DNA from: Tumebacillus amylolyticus | Lineage (GTDB): Bacteria; Bacillota; Bacilli; Tumebacillales; Tumebacillaceae | Length of the DNA stretch: 64,000 nucleotides | Reading direction: 5' to 3' | Assembly (NCBI RefSeq): GCF_016722965.1 | Contig: NZ_JAEQNB010000002.1 | Location: 124,001-188,000 of the forward strand | In this document: positions 7,870-15,483 of the stretch, in pieces | Layout: each line of letters opens with the position of its first letter | Position numbering within the stretch: position 1 is the first letter of the stretch | Notes under the pieces: generated by a model | Told to the model about the DNA's origin: nothing | Databases searched by the model: none | Seen by the model: only the letters and a program-made list of their open reading frames with translations | Translations under genes and position numbers: made by a program

Positions 7870-8955
7870 TCATGTAGGCAGCAAAACCGTGGCTGTCGTC
7901 CCTCGCCCCGGTTCACTTTCCAACGACACCGTCCCGCCGTGCGCAACGACCAGCCTCTTCACAATCGTCAGACCCAATCCCCCGCCCCCCTGCGTACGGG
8001 CACGAGATTTGTCGGCACGGTAAAGCCGTTCGAAAACGAACGGCAAGTCGGACGGCGAGATGCCGATCCCCGTGTCCGAGACGGTCAGCACACAATGGTC
8101 TGCCGAATGTGCCAACGTCACACAGACCTTGCCCCCGCTTCCTGTAAACTTCAGCGCATTGGAAAGCAAATTCAAGAGAATCTGCGTCACCCGCTCGGGA
8201 TCAATCTGCAAGAGAACCGGCGTGAGATCATCGACCTGCAACTCCACCCCTTTTTGCAAAAAAGCGGCGCGGGTGCTCTCCGCCGCATTTTTTACTACGT
8301 GGCCGAGGTCTTCCAAGCGCAAGTTCAAGGTGAAATCAGGTGCGTCCATGTGCATGAGCAATTCGAGGTCGCGCACGAGATGAATGAGACGCTCGATCTC
8401 TTCGGAGCAGGAGTGTATGCGGGTCGGAGTCGGCTCCCAGATGCCGTCTTCGAACGCTTCCATGTGACTTTTCAACGTCGAAAGCGGGGTTCGCAATTCA
8501 TGCGCGATGTCGGCGGTCATCGTCTTGCGCAAGACTTCTTGACGCTGCAACCGCTCCGCCAGTTCGTTCAGCGTCCGTCCGAGATCGGCAAGTTCATCCT
8601 CGCCGACCACTTCGGCTCTCGCATCGAGCTGTCCGTTTATCATCCGTTCCGCCGTTTGACGCATCTCTTGCAACGGAGCGGTGACTTTCTTGGCGATCCA
8701 CCAAGAAACGCCGATGACGAGCACCATCGCCCCCAGCGCCGTCCAGAGAATCGATTCCACCAAAGCCATCTCCACATGCGAGAACAGATGCGTCCAATCC
8801 TGTTTCGGCGTCGTCAGGGGCAATTGATTCTGAGCCATCAAAAAATGATAATGCGTCTCCGCCAGCACGACCAGCGTCCCCAAACCGAGAATGCCCACCG
8901 CAATGCCGATCAACGTCCACGTCACCCTCGCTCGCAAACGGGCCGGACGTTTCAT
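7870..8955 (-). CDS. Sensor histidine kinase (HAMP, HisKA, HATPase)
   Basis: A 361-residue membrane sensor: membrane helix 12-32, a short outer loop 33-65, second helix 66-88, HAMP 89-140, dimerisation domain with the phosphorylated histidine H152 in TADIAHELRTPLS, then the ATPase domain with N box NLLSNALKF, G1 box SDTGIGISP and G2 box GGGLGLTI. The outer loop contains four histidines (H35, H37, H56, H60), which could bind a metal. The start overlaps the response regulator stop by four bases. With the downstream HxHP lipoprotein this suggests an envelope or metal-stress sensor; the signal is unproven. Confidence 0.93.
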   Translation of the reverse strand: MKRPARLRARVTWTLIGIAVGILGLGTLVVLAETHYHFLMAQNQLPLTTPKQDWTHLFSHVEMALVESILWTALGAMVLVIGVSWWIAKKVTAPLQEMRQTAERMINGQLDARAEVVGEDELADLGRTLNELAERLQRQEVLRKTMTADIAHELRTPLSTLKSHMEAFEDGIWEPTPTRIHSCSEEIERLIHLVRDLELLMHMDAPDFTLNLRLEDLGHVVKNAAESTRAAFLQKGVELQVDDLTPVLLQIDPERVTQILLNLLSNALKFTGSGGKVCVTLAHSADHCVLTVSDTGIGISPSDLPFVFERLYRADKSRARTQGGGGLGLTIVKRLVVAHGGTVSLESEPGRGTTATVLLPT

Positions 8956-9647
8956 CGAAAACCTCCGCCAGCGAACTTGTATCCGATGCCGTAGACGGTC
9001 AGCAGGTAGCGCGGGGCTTTGGGGTCTGCTTCTAGTTTGTGTCGGAGGTTTTTCATATGTTGGTCGATCGTGCGCGGGTCGCCGTCGAACTCATAGCCGA
9101 GCACTTTCCTCACCAACTCCTCGCGGGAGAACGTCCGCTGCGGGTGACGGGCGAGCGTGAGCAGGAGTTTGAACTCATTCGGTGTGAGCGAAATGAGTTC
9201 CGTCTGACGAAACACTTCGTACTTTACCGTGTCGATCACAAGCGCACCCTCGTCAAACTCTACACGGTCGGCGAGTAAATCGTTCTCCGAACTGCGTCGC
9301 AAGATCGCTTTCACCCTTGCGACCAATTCACGCGGGGAGAACGGTTTGGTCAGATAATCGTCCGCGCCAAGCGACAACCCTGCGATGCGATCCTCCTCCA
9401 TCGCTTTGGCTGTCAGCATCAAAACGGGCAAGGGCATCGTGCGTCGAATCTGTCGACAAACCTCGACACCAGAGATGTCGGGCAGCATCAGATCGAGGAT
9501 GCAGAGGTCGATGTTCGCGCTTTGTAACAAGTCCAATGCCTCGCGTCCCGTCGCGGATTCAAGGGTTCGATAATTTTCCTTTTGGAGATAGGAAGCGACA
9601 ACGTCGCGGATTTTCGGCTCATCATCAACAATCAGGATTGTCTTCAT
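8952..9647 (-). CDS. OmpR/PhoB-family response regulator
   Basis: A 231-residue regulator with a receiver domain (acidic pair D8/D9, phosphoacceptor D52 in ILDLMLPD, and lysine in LTKPFSP) and a C-terminal winged-helix DNA-binding domain (about 130-228) with the usual LTPNEFKLL and RTIDQHMKNLRHKLE blocks. It is the first gene of the operon with the histidine kinase (four-base overlap). A modest AAGGAAG ribosome site lies ten bases before the ATG. Confidence 0.94.
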   Translation of the reverse strand: MKTILIVDDEPKIRDVVASYLQKENYRTLESATGREALDLLQSANIDLCILDLMLPDISGVEVCRQIRRTMPLPVLMLTAKAMEEDRIAGLSLGADDYLTKPFSPRELVARVKAILRRSSENDLLADRVEFDEGALVIDTVKYEVFRQTELISLTPNEFKLLLTLARHPQRTFSREELVRKVLGYEFDGDPRTIDQHMKNLRHKLEADPKAPRYLLTVYGIGYKFAGGGFR

Positions 9648-9740
9648 AGTAGAATTACACTTCCTTGTTCATTGTCTGAACTTTCCCGACTCACGGTATG
9701 AATGACTTCACTATAAAACCATTCTCGAAACTGAGGTATC

Positions 9741-9769
9741 TTGACAAATTTCGCGCCCAATGGTTACAT
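9741..9769 (+). promoter_or_regulatory. Distal sigma-A-like promoter in the cupin leader
   Basis: TTGACA (perfect), 17-base spacer, TTACAT. It would give a leader of roughly 230 bases before the cupin gene. Confidence 0.45.
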
Positions 9770-9949
9770 TAACACAGATGGCTTTTTAAATCTAACTAAG
9801 CTATCTGAAACTGTGTCATGAAGTATTGATCAAAAAAACTAGGAGGTGGAGTCGGGCATACTTCTGGATCAAGGTAGGGGGAGCCTTTTGGGGGTACAAC
9901 ACGACTCTACATTTTGAATGCAGGATGTTTTGCAGTAGTAAAATTATGG

Positions 9950-9977
9950 TTTACAATCGTACAGAAAAATATATAAT
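9950..9977 (+). promoter_or_regulatory. Proximal sigma-A promoter of the cupin gene
   Basis: TTTACA, 16-base spacer, perfect TATAAT, placed 31 bases before the ATG with GAAAGGGTG in between. Confidence 0.7.
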
Positions 9978-10008
9978 AGAGTCATCAGACAAGAAAGGGT
10001 GATTTTAC

Positions 10009-10509
10009 ATGAATACCCAATCACTGGTAAATAAAAAAGTAAAAGGCCGAGAAGCACATGCGTTCGACACCTCCTATATCGATCCGGAGACGCTTCCGTG
10101 GGTGCCGTGGGTCAACGGCTGCTTCTTGAAAGTTCTCAAAGTCAACCCGATCTCCGGCCAGTTCATGGTCATGCTCAAAACCCCGCCGCAACTTGACCTC
10201 CCGGGTCACCACCACTATGGGATCGTACTCGTTCACACGATCCAAGGTCGTTGGAGATACGAAGGCAAGGAATGGCTCGCGAAGCCGGGCGACATCGTCT
10301 TCGAACCGGCAGGCTCCTTCCACAAGCCGATCACCGCTCCGGACAACACCGATGAGCTGATCCTCTTCAACTACCTCGAAGGTTCCCTGAACTTCGTAGA
10401 TGACGACGGCAACGCTCTGTTCACCCTCGACTGGGTCGCTGCAGCAGATATGTACTACAACTACTGCAAGGAACACAACATCGAGCCGGTCGACCTCGGC
10501 GCATACTAA
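10009..10509 (+). CDS. Cupin protein, 2,4'-dihydroxyacetophenone dioxygenase-like
   Basis: The 166-residue product is a single cupin barrel. The metal motif is LPGHHHYGIVLVHTIQGRWRYE followed by the second motif GDIVFEPAGSFHKP. The sequence around it (FMVMLKTPP, FNYLEGSLNFVDDDG) resembles the ChrR-like cupins that include 2,4'-dihydroxyacetophenone dioxygenase, an Fe enzyme that cleaves a C-C bond. The real substrate cannot be told from sequence. It is a single-gene transcript with its own promoter and a strong terminator. The last 30 residues, WVAAADMYYNYCKEHNIEP, are typical of the group. Confidence 0.75.
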   Translation: MNTQSLVNKKVKGREAHAFDTSYIDPETLPWVPWVNGCFLKVLKVNPISGQFMVMLKTPPQLDLPGHHHYGIVLVHTIQGRWRYEGKEWLAKPGDIVFEPAGSFHKPITAPDNTDELILFNYLEGSLNFVDDDGNALFTLDWVAAADMYYNYCKEHNIEPVDLGAY

Positions 10510-10521
10510 TCCAAATACAAG

Positions 10522-10555
10522 AGGCGTTTGGGACAACCCCCAAACGCCTTTTTTT
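10522..10555 (+). terminator. Terminator of the cupin gene
   Basis: Eleven-base stem AGGCGTTTGGG (10522-10532) with CCCAAACGCCT (10539-10549) and seven T residues. Confidence 0.92.
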
Positions 10556-10569
10556 GATAATTCATGTAG

Positions 10570-11817
10570 TTATGAATTTTTACGAAGTAAAAGAACGACA
10601 GCCCCGATCACGAGCGGATACAACGCCGTCCAGCCGAGAAACGGGACGACCGCAATCGTCATCAGCAAGGAAATCCAGGCACAGCGCAACCCCCATTTGT
10701 GGTCGTGCAGCAAGCGAACCCCGGCGAGGCAACCGCCCAAGTAGGTGGCGATAAACGTCGCGTTCGGGAGTTGGATCAGAGCTTTGATCGAGATCAGACC
10801 GTTTGCATAGAGCACCAGCACCACCAGATAACAAGCCCCGAGGAACAGGAGCGCGCCCGACGGCGTGTTCCTTTTTTCATCCACGCGAGCGAAAAACTTC
10901 GGCGCCTGCCCTTGTCTTGCCAACGCCAATCCCACGCGGGCCGCCGCTCCTGTGTACGCGATGGCCGTCGCCGTGCAGATGAACACAGCGGTCACCGCCG
11001 CGAGAAGTCCCCCGACGGGACCGAGAATCTGCTGAATGACGCGGGACAATGCCGCCACGGTGTCTGTGCCGCCGTAACTGCCCGTCAAAACTGTGGCAAG
11101 CGCTGCCATGAGGTATAACACCCCGACGGCCCCGACCGCGTACAAAACGCCGCGAATCGCCGTCTTTTGCGGATCGACAAACTCCTCCGACATGTGCGAG
11201 ACTGCTTCCCATCCGATGAAGCACCAAAATAAAATTGCCGCCACTTCCCCGACGCTCCACCAGCCGTGCGGCATGAACGGTTGCAGATGCACCGTCTCCC
11301 AATGCGGCACCGATCCGCCAAATGCACCGACCAGCACGACGATGATCGCCGCGACGACCGCAATTTGCACTTGCCCGGCGATTTTCATGCCCAGAGAGTT
11401 GGTGCCAAGCGCCACGAGTACGATGACGCCCGCAACCAAGGCTTGCTGGAGATCTGTCAGATGCAGAACCGCCGCGAGATACCCGGAGGCGGTCAGCGCA
11501 TTAATCGGAACGCCAAGCGGAACGGACAGCAGGAAAAACCACCCGACCAGCGCCCCCCATCGTTCGCCGAACGCCCGTGTCACAAAGTGCGAAACCCCGC
11601 CGGCATTCGGATAGCGGGCAGAGAGCAGCCCCATCGTGAGACCCATCGGCAACACGAGCACCGTCATCAACCCCCATGCCAAAAGCGACGCAGGCCCGGC
11701 GATTTCTGCGGCAAGGCCGGGAACCAGCAGGACGCCGGAGCCGAGCACCGCACCGATATAGAGAGCGACCAACTGTGGCAGTCGGATCGTTTTTTGCAAA
11801 GCTTTGGTTTGACTCAT
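10570..11817 (-). CDS. APC-family amino-acid permease/exporter (YjeH-like)
   Basis: A 415-residue membrane protein with about twelve hydrophobic segments. The first helix motif IGAVLGSGVLLVPG is the conserved amino-acid-polyamine-organocation (APC) signature, and FIGWEAVSHMSEEFVDPQ matches the TM6 region of YjeH-type amino-acid exporters. ATG at 11817 is preceded by GGGGGAG. It stands alone, with no clear terminator on its side. A second, more distant member of the same family is at 58188-59474. Substrate unknown; relatives export methionine and branched-chain amino acids. Confidence 0.85.
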   Translation of the reverse strand: MSQTKALQKTIRLPQLVALYIGAVLGSGVLLVPGLAAEIAGPASLLAWGLMTVLVLPMGLTMGLLSARYPNAGGVSHFVTRAFGERWGALVGWFFLLSVPLGVPINALTASGYLAAVLHLTDLQQALVAGVIVLVALGTNSLGMKIAGQVQIAVVAAIIVVLVGAFGGSVPHWETVHLQPFMPHGWWSVGEVAAILFWCFIGWEAVSHMSEEFVDPQKTAIRGVLYAVGAVGVLYLMAALATVLTGSYGGTDTVAALSRVIQQILGPVGGLLAAVTAVFICTATAIAYTGAAARVGLALARQGQAPKFFARVDEKRNTPSGALLFLGACYLVVLVLYANGLISIKALIQLPNATFIATYLGGCLAGVRLLHDHKWGLRCAWISLLMTIAVVPFLGWTALYPLVIGAVVLLLRKNS

Positions 11818-11913
11818 TCGAACTCCCCCTTCGTACGCGATTGTAGCACGAGGGTTCGAGATAGGGGAAACTGATAAATTTGATCGGAAGCATCGGTAAA
11901 ACCGATTCAGTAT

Positions 11914-11954
11914 AAAAAAAAGGAGCTCCCGCCGTGTGCGGAGCTCCCTTTTTT
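11914..11954. terminator. Bidirectional terminator after the glycosyltransferase
   Basis: GGAGCTCC (11922-11929) pairs with GGAGCTCC (11940-11947), a self-complementary arm, with A run left and T run right. Confidence 0.88.
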
Positions 11955-11961
11955 CATGCGT

Positions 11962-13602
11962 CTATTCGGCAGACAAATCGACCGGCGCGCGGCCTGCATA
12001 GTGTCCGATGATCTTGCGCACTTTGCCGTACCAAGCCTGCAGCGGAACTTTGGTCCCGCCTGTCAGCACGGAGAGCGGCGACTCGTCAAGCCAGCCCAGT
12101 GCCTCCAAATTCGGCAAGTTGTAGACATGACCCAGTTGGTGCAACGGAGTTACCGCCAAGAGATGGACGGCATTCGCAACCGAACAGCGCATCTCCATGT
12201 CGGTGCGCGAGAACAAACTATGCTCGACCGGATTCAGCGGCCCGTTCGCTTCTGCACCTTCCTCGACGGCACACTGCTCCGCCCACAGCACCAAGCGGTG
12301 CCACTCCACGTCGCGGTCGCCCGCTTCTTGCAACGCCGTCGTCACGCGCGGCATCACCCGCTCGTTGTCATACTCACGCAACCGCTCCATCGCCCGTTGC
12401 GACATCGACGTGCGTTTCTCCCCGTCTCGGAGCAAGTGGACGATCGCATCTACCGCTCCCGCCACATCGACGACCGGGCATGGAGATTCCTCCGCCCAGA
12501 CGACGTCGACGAGTCGGCCGTCCCCGTCCGTCTCCACCAACTCGCCAAATCCGTTCCAGCGCGAGCAGACAACCGGAAGTCCACAGGCTTTGGCTTGCAA
12601 CAGATGGAAGCCCATCGTCTCCCCCGGATCGGTCGAGAAGTCCACCAAGAGGTCAGCTCCTGCAAAATACCCGTCCCGCGCTTCCTCTGTGGCCGGCACG
12701 GAGAACGTCACCGCCTCTTGCAAACCGCGTTCCTCGACCAATACCATCACGCGCAGGCGAGCCCGTTCCACTTCGGCCGCTTCGAGTGCGTCCAACGACT
12801 CTCCCGCAGAGGGAGCCGCAAACAATTTCGAGAACGAAAAAGCAACCGTTCGCGCCCACGATTCCATCAAAGAGCTCGGAGGCGCGGTGGAGACACCGTC
12901 TCGTCGGGCCGCTGTCGACAACGCCGTGGCCGCCGCCGCCGCCCGAACGCCGAATTCACCGAGCAAAGTCAATTGCGCCGAGGGTACAAGCTTGCGAACC
13001 GCAGCGAAACAGTCGAGCAGGGCCTCGACGTTTTTGCCCTCGTCCACGCCGACCGCCAACAAATGGGTGCCTGTAGCAGATCCCGACGCACGATGTTCCG
13101 AAACCGTGATGCCCGGCGGAACTTCGACAGCACTTTCAAATTGCGGCGAGACTTGCAGCAGCGCTTTTTTTACCGAGTGTGTGCCCGCGAGCAGAACATC
13201 GCGTTCCGTCAACCACGGAGCGACGCCCGTCCATTGTCGAAGCCACGCTTCCGACCCCGCCGAATGCGCGAGGAGCAGGAATCCGAGGTCCAATTGACCA
13301 TAATCGCGCGCCATCATTAAGTAGGGAGCAAGCATCGGCACGTTCACGTACCAGACGTCCAGCCCATATTGACGGCTCAACCGTTCCAAGCCTTCGCTCA
13401 AAAACGGCAACGACTCCGGCAGACATTGAATCCAATGTTGGATCGAACCGCCAAACAACTTCATTAAGGCAAACGGCGGGATCTTCACCAATTCCACTTG
13501 GGAGCCTAAACTCGTGGCCCAATCTCCGATCACCCGTTCATACCGCCGCCGGGACTGCCCGCCGACGTAGCCAATGCGAACTGCCCCCGATGCACCCCGC
13601 AT
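11962..13602 (-). CDS. Glycosyltransferase, GT4-like
   Basis: A 546-residue cytoplasmic protein. The N-terminal half begins with VRIGYVGGQSRRRYERVIGDW, a Rossmann-type GlcNAc-like acceptor domain; the C-terminal half has the GT-B donor-site pattern: PPGITV, TGTHLLAVGVDEGKNVEALLD, then FAGADLLVDFSTDPGETMGF with the E-x-x-G-F-x-x-x-E-A-like region (ETMGFHLLQAKACGLPVVCS). The extra 120 residues at the C-terminus have no recognised domain. ATG at 13602 has AGGAGGG seven bases upstream and is preferred over 13623. It is a lone gene, so the glycan or protein it decorates is unknown; general GT4 function is confident, substrate is not. Confidence 0.8.
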   Translation of the reverse strand: MRGASGAVRIGYVGGQSRRRYERVIGDWATSLGSQVELVKIPPFALMKLFGGSIQHWIQCLPESLPFLSEGLERLSRQYGLDVWYVNVPMLAPYLMMARDYGQLDLGFLLLAHSAGSEAWLRQWTGVAPWLTERDVLLAGTHSVKKALLQVSPQFESAVEVPPGITVSEHRASGSATGTHLLAVGVDEGKNVEALLDCFAAVRKLVPSAQLTLLGEFGVRAAAAATALSTAARRDGVSTAPPSSLMESWARTVAFSFSKLFAAPSAGESLDALEAAEVERARLRVMVLVEERGLQEAVTFSVPATEEARDGYFAGADLLVDFSTDPGETMGFHLLQAKACGLPVVCSRWNGFGELVETDGDGRLVDVVWAEESPCPVVDVAGAVDAIVHLLRDGEKRTSMSQRAMERLREYDNERVMPRVTTALQEAGDRDVEWHRLVLWAEQCAVEEGAEANGPLNPVEHSLFSRTDMEMRCSVANAVHLLAVTPLHQLGHVYNLPNLEALGWLDESPLSVLTGGTKVPLQAWYGKVRKIIGHYAGRAPVDLSAE

Positions 13603-13871
13603 GCTCCACCCTCCTCTGCTCAACTGTTTCTCTCTCAGACTACTACTTTATGAAACCGCTTTCTCTTCATGGTATAGAAAATGCAAGCAGTTGCCATGCA
13701 ACGCCTGCGGAACGTTCAGAAAATTTACAGAGTTCTATGTAACTTAACCCTACCATCATCCAGAACACGTGTCAACGTGGCGGTTGGCCTATTCTTAATA
13801 GGAAAGAACTCTACTGGTCCTCCTACGTTCACAAAGATTTTGCATTGTGCGCCATTCGCTTTTTCTAGGGC

Positions 13872-13900
13872 TCGACAGGGGCTTTTCGCACTGATATAAT
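13872..13900 (+). promoter_or_regulatory. Sigma-A promoter of folD-fchA
   Basis: TCGACA (five of six to consensus), 17-base spacer, perfect TATAAT at 13895-13900. Confidence 0.72.
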
Positions 13901-13913
13901 CTAAACCATATCA

Positions 13914-13958
13914 AATGTCGAACGATCATACACACTTCTCGATATAATGTTCGAGATT
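13914..13958. promoter_or_regulatory. Pair of facing PurBox-like sites upstream of folD
   Basis: AATGTCGAACGAT with core CGAAC at 13919-13923, and in the opposite orientation AATCTCGAACATT (core on the minus strand at 13953-13949). Both resemble the PurR box AWWWCCGAACWWT of Firmicutes, and the two face each other about 19 bases apart, close to the arrangement known from Bacillus subtilis, where folD is a PurR target. They sit just downstream of the promoter, so binding would block transcription. Confidence 0.6.
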
Positions 13959-13977
13959 TTAGGAGGTTCAGAATTTC

Positions 13978-14838
13978 ATGAGTACGCTGATGAAAGGCAA
14001 GGAACTTGCAGACATCATCCGTCAAGACATCCTCTCGCAAGTGGAAGCTATGAAAGCCCGTGGCATCGAACCGCGCATGGCGACGGTCTTGGTTGACGGC
14101 GACCCGGCCTCCCTCTACTACGCCGAAGCAAAGGGACGTGCGGCTGACAAACTCGGGATCGACTACGAACTGCACAAACTCCCCGCCAACGTCTCGGAGG
14201 AATTTCTGCTCTCTGTCCTCGACAAACTGAACCAAGCTCCGGACATCCACGGGATCATGCTCGAACTCCCGCTTCCGAAGCACTTGAACAAACAACGCAT
14301 CATCTCCGCGATCAACCCGATCAAAGACGTGGACGGCCTGACGCAAACCAACTTGCTCGCGACCATCCTCGGCACGCCGGGCCTCTATCCGGCGACGCCG
14401 CTTGCGTGCCTGGGACTTGCCAAGCACTACGGCTATGACGTATTTGGCAAGCACGTCGTCCTCGTCGGCGTCGGAGAAACGGTCGGCAAACCGCTCCTCC
14501 ACCTCCTGCTTCGGGAAAAAGCGACCGTGACGGTCTGTCATTCCAAGACCCCGGATCTCTCCGTCCATCTCAAACAAGCGGACTTCGCTTTCGTAGCAGC
14601 CGGTCGCGCCGATTTGATTCGCCCGGAGATGGTGCATGAGAACCTCGTCCTGATCGACGCCGGCATCAACGAAACGGCAGACGGCAACATCGTCGGCGAT
14701 GCACAACCGGAAGTTGCCAACCATGTCGCCGCCATGACCCCGACTCCGGGCGGCGTCGGAACGGTCACCACCGCTCAACTGTTCGCCAACTTGATGACGG
14801 CGATGAATCTGCAAGCCAATCGCGAGGAGGTACGCTAA
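13978..14838 (+). CDS. folD: Methylenetetrahydrofolate dehydrogenase FolD, divergent (probably dehydrogenase only)
   Basis: FolD oxidises 5,10-methylene-THF and normally also hydrolyses methenyl-THF to 10-formyl-THF. The 286-residue length is typical. The catalytic lysine is present (SLYYAEAK, K52) and D119 in PIKDVDG is kept, but the conserved glutamine of V-Q-L-P-L-P is glutamate (E96 in MLELPLP) and the NADP-binding GRS is GVG (residues 164-166 in LVGVGETVGKP). In studied homologues the glutamine is needed for the cyclohydrolase step and the GRS arginine binds the NADP phosphate, so this enzyme may be dehydrogenase only, perhaps with altered cofactor preference. It lies one base from fchA, a separate cyclohydrolase family gene, which supports that reading. 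Confidence 0.9.
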   Translation: MSTLMKGKELADIIRQDILSQVEAMKARGIEPRMATVLVDGDPASLYYAEAKGRAADKLGIDYELHKLPANVSEEFLLSVLDKLNQAPDIHGIMLELPLPKHLNKQRIISAINPIKDVDGLTQTNLLATILGTPGLYPATPLACLGLAKHYGYDVFGKHVVLVGVGETVGKPLLHLLLREKATVTVCHSKTPDLSVHLKQADFAFVAAGRADLIRPEMVHENLVLIDAGINETADGNIVGDAQPEVANHVAAMTPTPGGVGTVTTAQLFANLMTAMNLQANREEVR

Positions 14839-14839
14839 C

Positions 14840-15472
14840 ATGACCACGAGCACATTTGACCAACCGATTCGCACGTTCCTCACCGCCGCGGCTTCGAACT
14901 CGCACACTCCGGGTGGCGGCAGCGTCGCAGCTCTGGCCGCAGCGCTCGGCGCTTCGATGACGTCGATGGTCGCCAACCTCACCCAAGGCGCGAAGTTCGC
15001 CGAACTGGAAGCCGACATGCAGAAGATCGCAAGCGAAATGGCGGCGAACATTCGCGAATGCGACGAACTGCTCGAGTCTGACATGCAGTCGTTCGACGCC
15101 TACATGATCGCCCTCAAACTGCCCAAGGACACCGAGGAGCAAAAAGCGTCCCGCTCGCTCGCGCTTCAGTCCGCCGCCATCTCGGCGACCGCTGTGCCGC
15201 TTCGCCTCGCGGAACTCTGCCGCGACGCACTGGTCACTTCCCAGTCTATTGCCGAAATCGCAAACAAGAACGTCATTTCGGACCTCGGTGTAGCGGCTCT
15301 GTTGCTCGAAGCGGCCGCGCAATCGGCGCTGTTGACCGTGGACATCAACTTGCCGGGTCTCAAAGACCTTGAACGCAAATCTCAGTTCACCGCAACCCGC
15401 AACCAGATTGAGCAAGACGTGGTCTCCCTCCGTCAGTCCGTCGTCACCGCCGTGCGCGGGCGACTCGCGTAA
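14840..15472 (+). CDS. fchA: FchA-type methenyltetrahydrofolate cyclohydrolase / cyclodeaminase family protein
   Basis: A 210-residue helical protein of the formiminotransferase-cyclodeaminase family. The N-terminal loop TPGGGSVAALAAALGASM (about residues 23-40) is the signature folate-binding turn, and SDLGVAALLLEAAAQSALLTVDIN (about 146-169) the second family block. Members act either as formimino-THF cyclodeaminase or as methenyl-THF cyclohydrolase. Placement directly after a FolD with a lost cyclohydrolase residue favours the second role. Start ATG at 14840 has GAGGAGG upstream inside the folD end; the two genes are co-transcribed. Confidence 0.88.
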   Translation: MTTSTFDQPIRTFLTAAASNSHTPGGGSVAALAAALGASMTSMVANLTQGAKFAELEADMQKIASEMAANIRECDELLESDMQSFDAYMIALKLPKDTEEQKASRSLALQSAAISATAVPLRLAELCRDALVTSQSIAEIANKNVISDLGVAALLLEAAAQSALLTVDINLPGLKDLERKSQFTATRNQIEQDVVSLRQSVVTAVRGRLA

Positions 15473-15483
15473 CGGGTCGCGCA

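Larger units (their letters stand above)
9648..10008 (+). other. 361-base intergenic region: divergent start of the regulator operon and long leader of the cupin gene
   Basis: The gap between the response regulator (-) and the cupin gene (+). It holds two promoter-like sequences on the plus strand (9741-9769 and 9950-9977) and, between them, a G-rich stretch whose ends GAGTCG (9849-9854) and CGACTC (9902-9907) can pair to close a 60-base structured element. An AGGAGG at 9841 is not followed by a start codon at normal spacing. No gene is supported. Confidence 0.5.
13603..13977 (+). other. 375-base divergent intergenic region with the folD promoter and PurBox pair
   Basis: The left two thirds (13603-13865) contain no open frame with a ribosome site or convincing structure. 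The right third carries a sigma-A promoter (13872-13900) and two facing PurBox-like sequences (13914-13926 and 13946-13958), then AGGAGG at 13961. Confidence 0.6.

Noticed and set aside
9856-10002. Open frame of about 47 codons in the leader of the cupin gene
   Set aside because: An AGGAGG lies before it but there is no ATG, GTG or TTG at usable spacing, and the product resembles nothing.
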